Source: Fodinibius salsisoli (GTDB taxonomy: Bacteria > Bacteroidota > Rhodothermia > Balneolales > Balneolaceae). From it: a DNA stretch of 64,000 nucleotides. Shown piece by piece: positions 15,678 to 25,992 of the stretch. Positions within the stretch are counted from its first letter, which is position 1. Every line of letters starts with the position of its first letter. Both the position numbers and the translations under genes were made by a program. The notes below the pieces were generated by a model. That model was not told the DNA's origin, ran no database searches, and was given only the letters and a program-made list of their open reading frames with translations. The stretch is taken from positions 1 through 64,000 of the forward strand of contig NZ_JAGGJA010000013.1 of NCBI RefSeq assembly GCF_026229185.1, in the 5' to 3' direction.

Positions 15678-18335
15678 CTATTTTTGCCGAACATTGTCTT
15701 GCGATTGCAGCCGGGCCTGGGCGGCCGCCAGTCGCGCCACCGGTACTCGATAAGGTGAGCATGACACATAGTTGAGTCCCAGTTGATAACAAAACCGAAC
15801 ACTGGCAGGATCTCCCCCGTGCTCGCCACAGATCCCTATTTTTAGATCTTTTTTAACAGTGCGCCCTTTTTCAGTAGCCATTTTCACCAGCGCACCAACT
15901 CCTTCTTCATCCAGAATCTGGAAAGGGTCTGCTTTTAATATTCCTTTTTCCTGATAACTTTCTAAGAATTTACCAGCATCATCCCGGCTATACCCAAAGG
16001 TCATCTGCGTGAGGTCATTGGTTCCAAAGGAGAAAAAATCAGCCTCTGCTGCAATTTTATCAGCTACAATGGCCGCCCGTGGAATCTCAATCATCGTGCC
16101 CACTTTATATGCTATCGCTTCCCCTTCGTTATTAAACACCTTGGCAGCCACTCGGTCTATTACCTCATGTTGATGCATAAACTCTTCGGAGGTTCCCACC
16201 AGTGGAACCATAATTTCAGGCTTCACCTCCCGCCCATCTTTTTTGAGGTGAACCGCAGCTGACAGTACAGCATGCGTCTGCATTTCGGTTATCTCAGGAT
16301 GGGTGATTCCCAGTCGACATCCCCGGTGCCCCAACATGGGATTAAATTCCTTTAGTACTCGTATCTTCTGTTTCAGGTTTTGAAAAGATATACCCAATTC
16401 CCCGGCCAGAGCTCTTACCCCTTCTTCCTCATCAGGCAAAAACTCATGCAACGGTGGATCAAGCAGCCGAATAGTCACCGGGCGCCCCTCCATGGCTTCA
16501 AAAATGTCCATAAAGTCCTGCTTTTGATACGGCAGCAGTTCTTCAAGGGCTTTTGCTCTTTCATCTTTATTTTCGGATAGAATCATTCGGCGCATAGCTG
16601 TAACTCGCTCCTCTCCGAAGAACATATGTTCGGTTCGAGCGAGCCCGATACCCTGGGCCCCGAATTCCAGGGCCCGGACCGCATCATCCGGAGTATCGGC
16701 ATTCGTCCGTACCTCCATATCCCGGAGCTCATCCACCCAGCCCATAAACGTATAATAGCTGCTGCCAAAGGAAGGCTCTTCCACCTCCTTTTTGCCTTTA
16801 ATAACAATGCCCTTAGCCCCATCAATGGAAATCCAGTCTCCCTCTTTAATAGTATTACCGTCACTGGTAAACAACAGGGCTTCATAATCAATGGCAATAT
16901 CCGTACAGCCGGCAACACAAGGCTTTCCCCATCCACGGGCCACCACTGCAGCATGGCTGGTCATACCGCCTCGGGAGGTTAATATGCCTTCGGCTGCCGA
17001 CATACCGCCTACATCTTCGGGACTGGTTTCTACACGGACTAAAATTACGGGCTCTCCCTTTTTGTGCTCCTCCTCAGCTTTTTCGGAACTGAAAACGACT
17101 TTACCCACTGCTGCTCCAGGCGAGGCCGGTAGCCCTTCACCAAGAATTTCACCGTCGCTGTACTCCGATTGATTTAGCTGCGGATGCAGGAGCTGATCCA
17201 AATGCGTTGGTTCAACCAGGTTCAAGACTGCCTTTTCCTTGGCGATAAGCTGCTCTTCCACCATATCTACGGCAATCTTAACGGCAGCCGCCCCGGTCCG
17301 CTTGCCATTGCGGGTTTGCAGAATATATAGTTTACCCTCCTGGATGGTAAATTCAATATCCTGCATATCGTGGTAATGTTCCTCCAGTTGACGGGTAACA
17401 TTAAGCAGCTCTTGGTAGCTTTTGGGCATATCGTCTTTGAGCTCGCTGATATTCCGGGGCGTTCGTATTCCGGCTACCACGTCTTCTCCCTGGGCATTTA
17501 CCAAAAATTCTCCGTACAGTTCATTGGTTCCATCCGCAGGATTACGTGTAAAACAGACCCCTGTAGCAGACTCTGCCCCCATATTACCAAAGACCATCAC
17601 CTGCACATTTGCGGCCGTCCCCAGCAGACCCGTTATCCGGTTAATTTTCCGATATGTCTGGGCTCGCTGTGTATTCCAGGAACCCAGCACCGCGTTGATA
17701 GCATGACGAAGCTGATCTTTGGGCTCTTGGGGAAACTCATGGCCCGTATGATTCCTGTACACAGTTTTGTAGCGGGCCACCAGCTCTTTGAGCTCTGGAA
17801 CTTCAAGCTCCGTATCCAACTTAACGTTTTGTTCATCTTTAAGCTCCTGCAAAACTTCTTCGAACAGTTCATGGCCTATACTCATAACTACATTACCAAA
17901 CATATCAATAAACCGGCGATAACAGTCGTAAGCAAAACGCTCATTACCAGTCTTTTGAGCAAGGCCTTGCACCGAGCGATCATTGAGCCCCAGATTCAGA
18001 ACGGTATCCATCATTCCCGGCATTGATACCGCTGCCCCAGAGCGAACGGAAACGAGCAGGGGATCATCCGTATCACCAAATTTGAGTCCCATGAGCTCTT
18101 CCAGTTGCGCAATATTTTGTTCAACCTGTTCCTTAACCCCGTCAGGCCACTCCTTCTCATGTTGGTTATAGTACTGGCAAACTTCTGCCGAAATCGTAAA
18201 TCCGGGAGGGATGGGCAGTCCTATAGCACTCATCTCCGCAAGGTTGGCTCCCTTGCCACCCAACAAATCTTTCATCGTTTTATTGCCTTCTGCAGCTCCT
18301 GCGCCGAATGAATAAACATATTTATCAGCTTCCAT
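15678..18335 (-). CDS. ppdK: Pyruvate, phosphate dikinase
   Basis: 885 aa, full length. Interconverts pyruvate, ATP and Pi with PEP, AMP and PPi. An N-terminal ATP-grasp domain (GGKGANLAEM at about 27-36) is followed by the phosphohistidine swivelling domain with catalytic H461 in GGMTSHAAVVARG and the C-terminal PEP/pyruvate barrel ending in GICGEHGGDPASVRF. It is cytosolic. The start is supported by a purine-rich GGGGGAG nine bases upstream. Alone on its strand, it would allow gluconeogenesis from pyruvate or a PPi-based glycolysis. Confidence 0.96.
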   Translation of the reverse strand: MEADKYVYSFGAGAAEGNKTMKDLLGGKGANLAEMSAIGLPIPPGFTISAEVCQYYNQHEKEWPDGVKEQVEQNIAQLEELMGLKFGDTDDPLLVSVRSGAAVSMPGMMDTVLNLGLNDRSVQGLAQKTGNERFAYDCYRRFIDMFGNVVMSIGHELFEEVLQELKDEQNVKLDTELEVPELKELVARYKTVYRNHTGHEFPQEPKDQLRHAINAVLGSWNTQRAQTYRKINRITGLLGTAANVQVMVFGNMGAESATGVCFTRNPADGTNELYGEFLVNAQGEDVVAGIRTPRNISELKDDMPKSYQELLNVTRQLEEHYHDMQDIEFTIQEGKLYILQTRNGKRTGAAAVKIAVDMVEEQLIAKEKAVLNLVEPTHLDQLLHPQLNQSEYSDGEILGEGLPASPGAAVGKVVFSSEKAEEEHKKGEPVILVRVETSPEDVGGMSAAEGILTSRGGMTSHAAVVARGWGKPCVAGCTDIAIDYEALLFTSDGNTIKEGDWISIDGAKGIVIKGKKEVEEPSFGSSYYTFMGWVDELRDMEVRTNADTPDDAVRALEFGAQGIGLARTEHMFFGEERVTAMRRMILSENKDERAKALEELLPYQKQDFMDIFEAMEGRPVTIRLLDPPLHEFLPDEEEGVRALAGELGISFQNLKQKIRVLKEFNPMLGHRGCRLGITHPEITEMQTHAVLSAAVHLKKDGREVKPEIMVPLVGTSEEFMHQHEVIDRVAAKVFNNEGEAIAYKVGTMIEIPRAAIVADKIAAEADFFSFGTNDLTQMTFGYSRDDAGKFLESYQEKGILKADPFQILDEEGVGALVKMATEKGRTVKKDLKIGICGEHGGDPASVRFCYQLGLNYVSCSPYRVPVARLAAAQARLQSQDNVRQK

Positions 18336-18476
18336 AAACTCCCCCTCGCACCGGATTTTAAATCACTGATTACGGTTAGTATGATAACAGCAAAGGACCT
18401 AACTTTGTTCACCTCTGTGATAAATTACATCGCAGCATTGCTAAGCAGGCTAAAGTACTTATCGAACCTTCATCTC

Positions 18477-19565
18477 TTATTTACGCTGTAGCACGATGTG
18501 CCACTGATGGTTTTTGCCGGCCCTAAAACTCCCGGCACTGCACATCAGGTAATAGGTCCACATCCTGTAAAAGCGATTAGAATATCGTTGCTTTAACTCA
18601 GCCCAATGCTGCTGAAAGTTGTCATGCCAAGCCATAAGTGTCCGGTCATAATGATCTCCAAAGTTTTGCCACTCTTGCAATACAAATAACTCTCCTATGG
18701 CCCGTCCTATTTGATGAACCGAAGGAATCATAGAGTTTGGGAAGATATATTTTTCAATCCACGGATCTGTATTTCTAACGGACCTGTTGCCGCCAATGGT
18801 ATGCAATACAAATGTACCACCGCGCGACAGGCATCGGGCCACGGTTTGCATATAGGTTCGGTAGTTTTTTACCCCTACATGCTCAAACATCCCTAAGGAT
18901 ACCACGTGGTCAAAAGGCTCGTCGATACTCCGGTAATCCTGAAGACGAATTTCGACCGGAAGTCCCTCGCAGCGCTGCTTAGCCCATTCCATCTGTTCTT
19001 TGGATATGGTAATGCCAACAACTTCGGCTTCATATTCCTGGGCCGCATACTGTGCGAAGCTTCCCCACCCACAACCGATATCAAGAACGCGGTCCCCCGG
19101 TTCCAATTCCAGGCGTCGGCAGACCATATCCAGTTTTTTCTCTTGAGCTTCTTCCAGCGTCTGGGCACCCTCCAACCAATAGCCACAGGTATAAACCATT
19201 CGCTTATCGAGCATAGCTTTAAAAAGGTCGTTACCGGTATCATAATGATGACGTCCCACCTGGCAAGCCCTCTTTTTTGACTGGCGGTTCTGGAGCGTTG
19301 AGGCAATCAGCAACCAAATACGCTGCCATAACCGAGATGTACGCTGATCCAACCTGGCTTTCAGAATGTGACAGAAAAAGGTATCAAGAGCTTCGGCATT
19401 CCACCAACGATCCATATATGCTTCTCCCAGCCCGATGGATCCTTCTCTTAGGATGCGATCATACAGATGGTCGTTATAGACTTGCATATCCCAAGGCCGA
19501 TCTCCATCAATCTGGATGTCGGCTATTGCCAAATAATCCTGCACTTTTTGTTTCAGCTTCTTCAT
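18477..19565 (-). CDS. cfa: Cyclopropane-fatty-acyl-phospholipid synthase
   Basis: 362 aa from the start at 19565, which has a GAGGGAAGG site just upstream; an in-frame ATG 12 codons earlier is less likely. It transfers a methylene group from S-adenosylmethionine to double bonds in membrane phospholipids. The N-terminal part (SIGLGEAYMDRWW) and the SAM site VLDIGCGWGSFA, then SLGMFEHVGVKNY and HTIGG, match Cfa. It is peripheral to the membrane and usually linked to acid, salt or stationary-phase stress. Slightly shorter than the E. coli enzyme (382 aa). Confidence 0.93.
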   Translation of the reverse strand: MKKLKQKVQDYLAIADIQIDGDRPWDMQVYNDHLYDRILREGSIGLGEAYMDRWWNAEALDTFFCHILKARLDQRTSRLWQRIWLLIASTLQNRQSKKRACQVGRHHYDTGNDLFKAMLDKRMVYTCGYWLEGAQTLEEAQEKKLDMVCRRLELEPGDRVLDIGCGWGSFAQYAAQEYEAEVVGITISKEQMEWAKQRCEGLPVEIRLQDYRSIDEPFDHVVSLGMFEHVGVKNYRTYMQTVARCLSRGGTFVLHTIGGNRSVRNTDPWIEKYIFPNSMIPSVHQIGRAIGELFVLQEWQNFGDHYDRTLMAWHDNFQQHWAELKQRYSNRFYRMWTYYLMCSAGSFRAGKNHQWHIVLQRK

Positions 19566-19793
19566 ATGACCTTCCCTCTCAAAACAATTTTTCTTGACCA
19601 TTGGATGTCCCCTTCCCTCTTTCTAAGATTAACGAATACCGGTAGTGGAATCAACCACTGGCAACAAAAGAATCACCTTTTTATGGTCCTACATGCTTAT
19701 GGATATTTCCGCTATTGGACAAATAAAGATATGCACTGCATTTTTCCCAAGCTCGGCTTATCTTGGAAAAAATTTAATTTAGCCCAAAATAAA

Positions 19794-20276
19794 ATGGCCC
19801 ATTATAATTCTACCATACGCTGGCAAAGAAATGGTGCAACCTTTACCGACAATCGTTACAAGCGTTCGCATGAGTGGCACTTTGATGGCGGCGAGATCGT
19901 GAAAGCCTCTTCCTCACCCGAAGTGGTTCCGGTTCCGCTATCGGATCCCGCTGCCGTTGACCCGGAAGAGGCATTTATTGCCTCATTATCCAGCTGTCAT
20001 ATGCTGTGGTTTCTATCCATAGCGGCGAAGCATGGTTTTATCATTGACCGCTACCAGGATAAGGCCGAAGGATTAATGGCAAAAAATGACTCCGATCGGT
20101 TGGCGATCACACAGGTAACCTTACATCCAGAAGTTACCTACCTTAAGGATTCAGCTCCCGGCATTAAAGAGAATATGGACATGCATCATGAAGCTCATGA
20201 ACAGTGCTTCATCGCCAATTCCGTACATACCGAAATCCAAATCAAGCCAACAATGGAGACCATTTCGGCTGGATAA
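19794..20276 (+). CDS. OsmC/Ohr-family peroxiredoxin-like protein
   Basis: 160 aa from the ATG at 19794; the open frame extends further upstream but that part has no family similarity. It opens with MAHYNSTIRWQRNG and has the OsmC core DPEEAFIASLSSCHMLWFLSIA with a first cysteine, and a second conserved cysteine in HEQCFIANSV. OsmC proteins use this pair to reduce organic hydroperoxides. Cytosolic. It is convergent with the exported protein that follows and divergent from cfa; both fit stress protection. Confidence 0.9.
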   Translation: MAHYNSTIRWQRNGATFTDNRYKRSHEWHFDGGEIVKASSSPEVVPVPLSDPAAVDPEEAFIASLSSCHMLWFLSIAAKHGFIIDRYQDKAEGLMAKNDSDRLAITQVTLHPEVTYLKDSAPGIKENMDMHHEAHEQCFIANSVHTEIQIKPTMETISAG

Positions 20277-20296
20277 AAACCCGTTTACCCGCCCCT

Positions 20297-21085
20297 TTAT
20301 TCAGTATGGGCAACTAACCTCCAGAGTTCCGATTTAACATGATCTCGCGTAGAATAGATCGTATTGAACAGCTCCGGTATGTTAACATTCGTACCCATGG
20401 ATTGGTTGATAATCGCGTCATTAAACCCATACTCCAGGTGTTCAAGCTTCTCGTAGTAATTGCCGGTAGCAAAGTTATATCCATATTCGGTACCCCCGGG
20501 TGTGAGTAGCGAATATACTTGCCAGCTGTTCATCTTCTCTTTATCAATTCTCCCTTCATGGATCGGCTTGGCCACTTCTTCTTCCAACATCAGGTAATCA
20601 GGGTTTTTACCCGGTGTTACCTTCATATAATCCATAATCATATACTTGCTGGGCGTGTCACCCGTAGAATCCATGATGGCATTCTCTAACTTCCACAATT
20701 CCGTTTTGACAACCGAGTTTTCAACCGTAGGCATATTCTCTGACTGCGCTTCCGGAGGGAAGTAATCAATGGATGTCACAGATGAAAAGATATTTTCGAA
20801 GGATGCAAGGTCAGAAGCGGTGACAATACTGACAAAATTATAATGATTCTCTTCTCCACCCGGATATTCAGCATGGTAAAGTGTCCAATCTTTAATCTCT
20901 CCGTTATCAGCCAACTTCTGGTAGGCAGAAGCCAGGTTTTCTTTCACAAGGTTCATAAATGTTGAAAGCTGCTCCTTATCAACACGGATATAATCGAATT
21001 TTTTATAGGTATCCTGACCGTTTTGAGAAAAGGCTGCAGTCGTAGTTATGGTGAGCAGGACGAGCAAAAGAGTAAACGTCTTCAT
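20297..21085 (-). CDS. Exported protein of unknown function
   Basis: 262 aa starting at 21085. GGAGG lies exactly six bases before this ATG, whereas the ATG at 21091 overlaps it, so the shorter start is right. The signal peptide ends in AAFSQ. The mature protein seems to hold two related halves (YIRVDKEQLSTFMNLVKENL and YMKVTPGKNPDYLMLEEEV; YNFVSIVTASDLASFENIF and YNFATGNYYEKLEHLEY), like a duplicated dimeric alpha-beta-barrel (NIPSNAP/antibiotic-monooxygenase type). The fold is an inference from this internal repeat; function unknown. Confidence 0.75.
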   Translation of the reverse strand: MKTFTLLLVLLTITTTAAFSQNGQDTYKKFDYIRVDKEQLSTFMNLVKENLASAYQKLADNGEIKDWTLYHAEYPGGEENHYNFVSIVTASDLASFENIFSSVTSIDYFPPEAQSENMPTVENSVVKTELWKLENAIMDSTGDTPSKYMIMDYMKVTPGKNPDYLMLEEEVAKPIHEGRIDKEKMNSWQVYSLLTPGGTEYGYNFATGNYYEKLEHLEYGFNDAIINQSMGTNVNIPELFNTIYSTRDHVKSELWRLVAHTE

Positions 21086-21227
21086 AGGCATCCTCCGGTG
21101 ACTTTATGAGTATGTGTAAGCAATTAACACAAAATTTTAGAAAAAAACACTCTAAATAGAAATTAATTGCATTATTTAGCTAAAGGACTTGGACTTCAGT
21201 AACGCCACGCTTTAGATTCAGGACTGC

Positions 21228-23219
21228 TCACACACTGCACGAATCGCAGCAAGGTTGTGCTTCCTGGTCATCAGTGCTCGATTCAATCTCCGTGGAGGTC
21301 ATCATTTCTGAAAACGTAGAGTCTGAAAACCTGTGCTGTACGCGCACGGCATTACCAATGGCAATGAGGGCCACTCCCACATCCGCAAAAATAGCCGCCC
21401 ACATCGAAGCATAGCCCATCACAGCCAATGCCATAATGCCTACCTTAATGCCCAGCGCTATCACAATATTCTGCCATACAATACGATGCGTAAAATGTGC
21501 AATATCAACGGCTAGTGGTATTTTGGAGGGTTGGTCGGTCTGAATGACCACATCTGCGGTTTCAATGGTAGCATCCGAACCAATGCCGCCCATGGCAAGT
21601 CCTACATCTGCCAAAGTGATGACCGGTGCATCATTGATACCATCACCCACAAAGCCGACCGTTCCGGAGCTGGCCAGCGCTCGTTCTACCCTTCGGTATT
21701 TTTCATCCGGCAATAGGTCGCCATACGCTTCATCGAGCCCCAGTTCACTGGCTATATAATCCACTACTCTCTGGTTATCGCCCGACAGCATGGCAATCTG
21801 ACCAATACCCTGCTCCTTAAGCTTTGCCACGGCTTGCTTGCTATCCGGTTTAATTTGGTCTGCAATACTGATGGTTCCGGCATGCGTTCGGTCTACTGCC
21901 ACATGGATAAAGGTATGAGGCTCAGCAAAAGAATTTTCATCAAGCTGGATACCATGCTGTAGTAAAAAGCCCCGGTTGCCCACCACTATTTCTTGCTGAT
22001 CAACAATGCCTTTTACCCCCTTGCCGGATACCTCTTGCTGATCATGAACCGTCTTTAATATTTGGCCGTTGGTAGCACTTAGGATGGCCTTTGCCACCGG
22101 ATGGGTGGACTGCTGTTCCAGCGAAGCAGCCAACGTCAGTAATTCATCCTTACTGAAACCATTCAAAGAGTTAATATCCTGCACCTCAAAATTTCCTTTT
22201 GTAAGCGTACCGGTCTTATCAACAAAAAGAGTGTCCATTTTCCGCAGTTGATCCAAAAAGTCAGATCCTTTAAGCAGGATACCGTTTTGTGAGGCGGCAC
22301 CAATACCCCCAAAGTATCCGAGCGGAATAGAAATTACCAAGCCACAGGGACATGATACTACAAGAAAAATAAGTGCCCGGTAAAACCAATCCTGAAAAAT
22401 ATAGTTCTCAACGAGCAGGTACGGCATAAAGGTCAGGGCCACGGCCAGCCAAACAACAATCGGGGTGTAAACCGCAGCGAAGCGGGCTATAAAACGCTGG
22501 GTTGGTGCCTTGCGTTGCGAGGCCTCTTGTACCATCTCCAGGATGGAGGAGAGTTTTGTATCCTGGAAGTCACTCGTCACTCTAATACGCACAGGGGTAT
22601 CCTGGTTGATAGATCCTGCCCATACTTCTTCCCCAGACTCCCGACTCATGGGCTTAGACTCACCGGTCAGGGCAGCCGTATTGAACGAAGCCTTATCGGT
22701 AAGCAAGAGACCGTCCAGTGGTACTTTTTCACCCGGCTTCACTTGAATTATCTCTTTCATTGCTACCTCAGAAGGATGCACCTCTTCGGTAGACCCCGAC
22801 CGCTCAACAGTTGCTATATCAGGCTGCTGGTTAATCAACTCCCGAATGGAATGTTTGGCGCGATGCACCGCCCCGTGCTGCACATGTTCCCCAATCATAT
22901 AGAAGAGCATAACAGCTACCCCTTCAGCATATTCCCCAATGGCAAAGGCCCCGACCGTGGCAATACCCATTAGCAGAAATTCACTGAAAATAGTGCCCTT
23001 AGCTATGGATTTGAAAGCCTTAACCCATACAGGTCCACCAACTACTAAGTAAGAAAGTATGTATAGCGGCAAATAAATATAACCGGAAAGGGCCAATACA
23101 AATTCAGCAATTAGACCTACCGCAAGTAATACACTACTGCTAATAACTTCTTTATATTTTTTAAAAAACAGGGTCATACGTTTTTTACTGGTACTAAGTT
23201 TTTCTTTTATGTCCAACAT
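21228..23219 (-). CDS. Heavy-metal P1B-type ATPase, probable Zn/Cd/Pb exporter
   Basis: 663 aa. Has the P1B layout: six or more membrane helices, actuator TGESKP, metal site C290-P-C292 in VVSCPCGLVIS, phosphorylated D334 in VDKTGTLTKG, and hinge GDGINDAPVITLADVG. CPC with these flanks points to Zn/Cd/Pb or Cu; the last helices (GIKVGIMALAVMG...WAAIFADVGVALIAIGNA) match the ZntA/CadA branch. There is no N-terminal HMA domain, but the tail ends in a Cys-rich QPCCDSCSV that could bind metal. No adjacent metal regulator; the HMA-AraC protein at 15.0 kb is a candidate. Confidence 0.9.
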   Translation of the reverse strand: MLDIKEKLSTSKKRMTLFFKKYKEVISSSVLLAVGLIAEFVLALSGYIYLPLYILSYLVVGGPVWVKAFKSIAKGTIFSEFLLMGIATVGAFAIGEYAEGVAVMLFYMIGEHVQHGAVHRAKHSIRELINQQPDIATVERSGSTEEVHPSEVAMKEIIQVKPGEKVPLDGLLLTDKASFNTAALTGESKPMSRESGEEVWAGSINQDTPVRIRVTSDFQDTKLSSILEMVQEASQRKAPTQRFIARFAAVYTPIVVWLAVALTFMPYLLVENYIFQDWFYRALIFLVVSCPCGLVISIPLGYFGGIGAASQNGILLKGSDFLDQLRKMDTLFVDKTGTLTKGNFEVQDINSLNGFSKDELLTLAASLEQQSTHPVAKAILSATNGQILKTVHDQQEVSGKGVKGIVDQQEIVVGNRGFLLQHGIQLDENSFAEPHTFIHVAVDRTHAGTISIADQIKPDSKQAVAKLKEQGIGQIAMLSGDNQRVVDYIASELGLDEAYGDLLPDEKYRRVERALASSGTVGFVGDGINDAPVITLADVGLAMGGIGSDATIETADVVIQTDQPSKIPLAVDIAHFTHRIVWQNIVIALGIKVGIMALAVMGYASMWAAIFADVGVALIAIGNAVRVQHRFSDSTFSEMMTSTEIESSTDDQEAQPCCDSCSV

Positions 23220-23522
23220 TCTATTCGTTGAATCACAATTTCTGATACATAAGATAAACAGGCGGCAACAGACAGACTTACAGATTTATGTAATTCTTGT
23301 GCAGAATTGTGTTGGCCTACTGCCTGGAGGAAGTAAAGAAGCGTAGAGGTATCACTTATTTTGTACCTTATATCAAAATAACGGACGTCAACCCAGAGGC
23401 TCTGGAATACCGCTATAAATTGCCTGACATTTCTTTGCAACTGTTAAATAAAAATTTTAGCATAAATCAGAGTCATCGGTAAAGTATGGGTATTATGTTA
23501 ATTTCTTTAATCAACTATTATT
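23220..23522. other. Divergent spacer between P-type ATPase and oxidoreductase genes
   Basis: 303 bases. Open frames on both strands here show no family resemblance and none covers the usual ArsR or MerR regulator of such ATPases. It should carry the two divergent promoters, which I cannot place. Confidence 0.4.
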
Positions 23523-24689
23523 ATGGGCTATACACGACGCGATTTTCTTGCTCACCTTTCATTAGGATTTGGATCTATTGCCGCTACCCCCGGTCTTCAT
23601 ATGTTAACCAAAGTCAATAACTTCTTATCTCGCGCCGGTTTATCGGAGCTTCCCGATGATGAAAAGCTGGGTATCGCCCTGGTTGGCCTGGGAGGCTATG
23701 CTTCCGGACAATTGGCTCCCGCCTTACAAGAAACGAAGCTTTGCAAACTATCAGGTATTGTTACCGGCACCCCTGAGAAAGAAAAAATTTGGGCCGATAA
23801 ATATGACATCCCCGAAGAAAATATTTACAACTACGAGACCTATGACCAGATAGCTGATAATGACGATATCGACATTATCTACGTAGTGCTGCCCAACAGT
23901 ATGCATGCCGAGTACACCATTAGAGCCGCAGAAGCCGACAAACATGTGATATGTGAAAAACCCATGGCAACTTCCGTCGAGGACAGCCAGCGGATGCTTG
24001 AGGCCTGCAGGCAAGCAAAACGCAAACTCTCTATTGGTTACCGCCTGCATTTTGAGCCCTACAACCAGCATATGATGCACGCTGGACAGAATGAAGTATT
24101 TGGCCCGGTGCAACAAATGAGTGGTGAACACAGCTTTCCTCTTAATGACCCTACGGCATGGCGGCGCGATCAAGAGCTGGCCGGCGGTGGCCCATTGATG
24201 GATGTAGGCATTTATGTAATTCAAGCCGGTATCTATACTTATGGGCATCTTCCCACTTCGGTCATGGCCTGGGATAAAACCCAAGACACAGAGAGTTTTA
24301 CGGATGTGGAAGGGACTATCGAGTGGGATCTCAACTTCCCGGATGATGTAACACTGCACGGACGATCAAGCTATGAGGAAGGCGGCAATAATTTTCGCGT
24401 AGAAGCAAGCGAGGGTTGGGCCGAACTGAGTCCGGCATACAGCTATGGAGGCATTCAGGGTGAAACCAGCAAAGGCCCAATGGATTTTCCGCAAGTTAAC
24501 CAACAGGCGCTGCAGATGGATGACTTTGCCCGCTGTATTTTGGAGGATGAACCCAGCATCGTGCCCGGAGAGATGGGCAAGCGCGATATGATTACCATGG
24601 AGGCTATTTATAAATCGGCCGAAACGGGCAACGAAATCATGCTCAACTTTGACAAAGACAGCAACTTTCTTGATCCTGTAACAGATTAA
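23523..24689 (+). CDS. Tat-exported Gfo/Idh/MocA-family oxidoreductase
   Basis: 388 aa. A twin-arginine signal (YTRRDFLAHLSLGFGSIAATPG) precedes a Rossmann NAD(P) domain (IALVGLGGYASGQLAPAL, about 49-66) and the dinucleotide/catalytic block HVICEKPMATS (about 140-150). The C-terminal beta-sheet domain closes the sugar site. It is similar to glucose-fructose oxidoreductase, which is exported with bound cofactor. The substrate is probably a sugar or inositol. A transcription hairpin lies between it and the convergent unknown gene. Confidence 0.9.
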   Translation: MGYTRRDFLAHLSLGFGSIAATPGLHMLTKVNNFLSRAGLSELPDDEKLGIALVGLGGYASGQLAPALQETKLCKLSGIVTGTPEKEKIWADKYDIPEENIYNYETYDQIADNDDIDIIYVVLPNSMHAEYTIRAAEADKHVICEKPMATSVEDSQRMLEACRQAKRKLSIGYRLHFEPYNQHMMHAGQNEVFGPVQQMSGEHSFPLNDPTAWRRDQELAGGGPLMDVGIYVIQAGIYTYGHLPTSVMAWDKTQDTESFTDVEGTIEWDLNFPDDVTLHGRSSYEEGGNNFRVEASEGWAELSPAYSYGGIQGETSKGPMDFPQVNQQALQMDDFARCILEDEPSIVPGEMGKRDMITMEAIYKSAETGNEIMLNFDKDSNFLDPVTD

Positions 24690-24768
24690 TTTATCTTTTT
24701 AGCCTCGGCTTAGATGGTATAGGCTGAATTGTTCAAAACTCTTTGTGGTAGGCCTGTCATATAGGAAA

Positions 24769-24801
24769 CCCCTCAACCAATAAACGACTGGAAGAGGGGC
24801 T
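24769..24801. terminator. Possible hairpin terminator between convergent genes
   Basis: cccctc and gagggg arms with an 18-20-base loop lie between two convergent genes. The loop is long and flanking T-runs are weak, so confidence is low. Confidence 0.4.
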
Positions 24802-24824
24802 ACATCCGTGAAAACTAATTTAGC

Positions 24825-25835
24825 CTACAGACATTTCAAATAATTACTTAAATCTCCAAAATGCTTTTCGAGATATGAAATAATGTCTGCTATAGCTTCG
24901 TCTAAAGCATGTTGCTTGGCATTAAAAGGAGTTCCATCGAAGTATTTTGCCTTTGTTCCCGGTCCATCCGGATACCCATGGTGGGCATCAATGGATTTTC
25001 GCCATCGCTCGGCATGTGTCCTCCATTCCTCTCTGTTAACCAGTTGAGGCTCTGCAAACCAAACATTCCAAGACAATATATTGCCATACTGTAACATATT
25101 ACCAGAGGCCAGGTTGAATCCTGTCATAATGATTTTGTTAAACTCATCAACAACAGGATCATAGGTTTTTTTGACTTCTCCAATCTCGACTTCCACATTG
25201 CCCACCGTGTAAGCTTCATCCTCATGGCGGGCGAATTCTGGGCTCTCGAACCTCGAAGTCTCACCATCCCGGACAGGAAAAATAGGTCGATCAGGGTCTC
25301 CCAAATGATGGGTCTTAACCTTAATCGCATGTGCTTTATCCAAGGGAAAATCATGATAACTTTTTTCAAGAAGGGGCCAAATTAGCTGGCCTACCGTTCC
25401 CTGTTTGGGACTAAACCAGATTTTTCCTTCAACGGTCATGTCTGCTGCAAGCTTTCCTTTGGGCTCCTTAACCCATCCTCGTTGGCCCGTAACGGTAATT
25501 TCTGCATTAAGACAGACTTTGTCATCAATCCATACCCCCTGCTGTGGACATATGATTGAATATACTCGTCCGCGATTGTTATAACCAATCCTGGAAATAT
25601 TCGGAGCAAACATTTGGAAACATCTCCCGGGATCAGCATGCCCCTTATTCGTTAGCCAACTGAACTCGGGCCACTTTACTGCCTGCTGGCGTTGTAGTAG
25701 ATTAATATTAGCCATGTTACATAACATAGGCAATGAACTTAGATCGGGATTTGGATAAGCAAAATCGGAGTTTGATTCAGCAAATCCGCCTTCCCACCCT
25801 GGTGGTACTACACTTAAATTGTTTTTAGATGACAT
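24825..25835 (-). CDS. Protein of unknown function (336 aa)
   Basis: Not recognised. There is no signal peptide and no membrane segment, so it is probably cytosolic unless exported by another route. It is rich in aromatic residues, with many Trp/Tyr/Pro (PPGWEGGF, AYPNPDLSSLP, WPEFSWLTN), mixed alpha/beta in character, and ends in a predicted helix (DEAIADIISYLEKHF). The middle part (KVKTHHLGDPDRPIF, FESPEFARHEDEA) has charged turns. A second unrecognised gene lies 157 bp upstream on the same strand. Base composition is more AT-rich than the neighbours and the downstream region is hairpin-rich, so acquisition is possible. Confidence 0.65.
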   Translation of the reverse strand: MSSKNNLSVVPPGWEGGFAESNSDFAYPNPDLSSLPMLCNMANINLLQRQQAVKWPEFSWLTNKGHADPGRCFQMFAPNISRIGYNNRGRVYSIICPQQGVWIDDKVCLNAEITVTGQRGWVKEPKGKLAADMTVEGKIWFSPKQGTVGQLIWPLLEKSYHDFPLDKAHAIKVKTHHLGDPDRPIFPVRDGETSRFESPEFARHEDEAYTVGNVEVEIGEVKKTYDPVVDEFNKIIMTGFNLASGNMLQYGNILSWNVWFAEPQLVNREEWRTHAERWRKSIDAHHGYPDGPGTKAKYFDGTPFNAKQHALDEAIADIISYLEKHFGDLSNYLKCL

Positions 25836-25992
25836 ACTTTTCTATTTACTTTGTTAACGAATTAAAATTTTCCCAACACTCAGAAACCCCAAAAAGTCAA
25901 ACCTCGAGCTTTGCACCTCTTTGATGTATCTGCTTACCAATTGAGCGTGGTATATGGTTCTGCAACTGTTCAAATCGATTGGCAATAGTTTC

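Noticed and set aside
23207-23482. Small open frames upstream of the P-type ATPase as a metal regulator
   Set aside because: Neither strand shows an ArsR, MerR or CopY pattern.
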